Assembly (NCBI GenBank): GCA_049999725.1
Contig: JBNGIS010033682.1
Location: 1 to 28,732 of the forward strand
Length of the DNA stretch: 28,732 bases
Source of the DNA: Haplomitrium mnioides
Lineage: Eukaryota; Marchantiophyta; Haplomitriopsida; Calobryales
Direction of reading: 5' to 3'
Numbering within the stretch: position 1 is the stretch's first letter; the number at the start of each line of letters is the position of its first letter. Of this stretch, positions 28,716-28,732 are shown piece by piece. Under the pieces are notes generated by a model, which did no database searches, was not told the origin of the DNA, and was given only the letters and a program-made list of their open reading frames with translations. A program made the translations under genes and the position numbers.

Positions 28716-28732
28716 ATACAATATATATATAT
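28716..28732. repeat. AT dinucleotide run at the window edge
   Basis: The window ends in ATATATATATAT; the run may continue beyond it. Confidence 0.7.

Overview
This window looks like transposon-rich, gene-poor nuclear DNA from a land plant. The evidence is several plant-type Ty3/gypsy and Ty1/copia elements in nested or rearranged order, all carrying stops and frameshifts, within AT-rich sequence with tandem repeats and two assembly gaps (100 N and 10 N). I see no intact host gene, rRNA, tRNA or CRISPR array. Many open frames here have no ATG; they are stop-to-stop stretches and should not be read as genes.

Region by region. (1) 1-2436: pyrimidine- then purine-rich DNA, then the left arm of a large inverted repeat. 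This arm begins with a frameshifted copy of an unknown coding sequence and ends in a primer-binding-site-like stretch. (2) 2437-6735: one dead Ty3/gypsy element on the + strand (gag, protease, RT, RNase H, integrase). (3) 6736-8811: non-coding, with a possible LTR/promoter around a TATA box at 7487 and a MITE-like hairpin zone near 8550-8765. (4) 8812-11896: the right arm on the opposite strand. One LTR-like unit is amplified to three tandem copies, and a longer version of the unknown coding sequence lies on the minus strand. (5) 11897-16690: purine-rich leader, N gap, AT-rich DNA, a candidate LTR (13921-14289) with duplicated U3-like repeats, and a ~73-bp minisatellite (15050-15720). (6) 16690-19130: a decayed minus-strand gene resembling the DUF7869-type, transposase-like family, then a ~67-bp tandem array. 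(7) 20080-25083: a + strand copia element, with LTR and PBS at the left and gag-protease-integrase at the right. About 2.9 kb of foreign DNA separates the two parts, including an antisense gypsy RT fragment. (8) 25095-25400: an orphan gypsy RNase H fragment at the junction. (9) 25400-28610: a second copia element on the minus strand (gag to RT), also dead.

Functionally the window is a graveyard of elements. None of the polyproteins can be made as they stand, and several catalytic motifs are lost (copia YVDD changed to YENN, DDE residues deleted or replaced). The least explained items are the unknown coding sequence shared by both inverted arms, the LTR-like inverted arms themselves, and the DUF7869-like relic.
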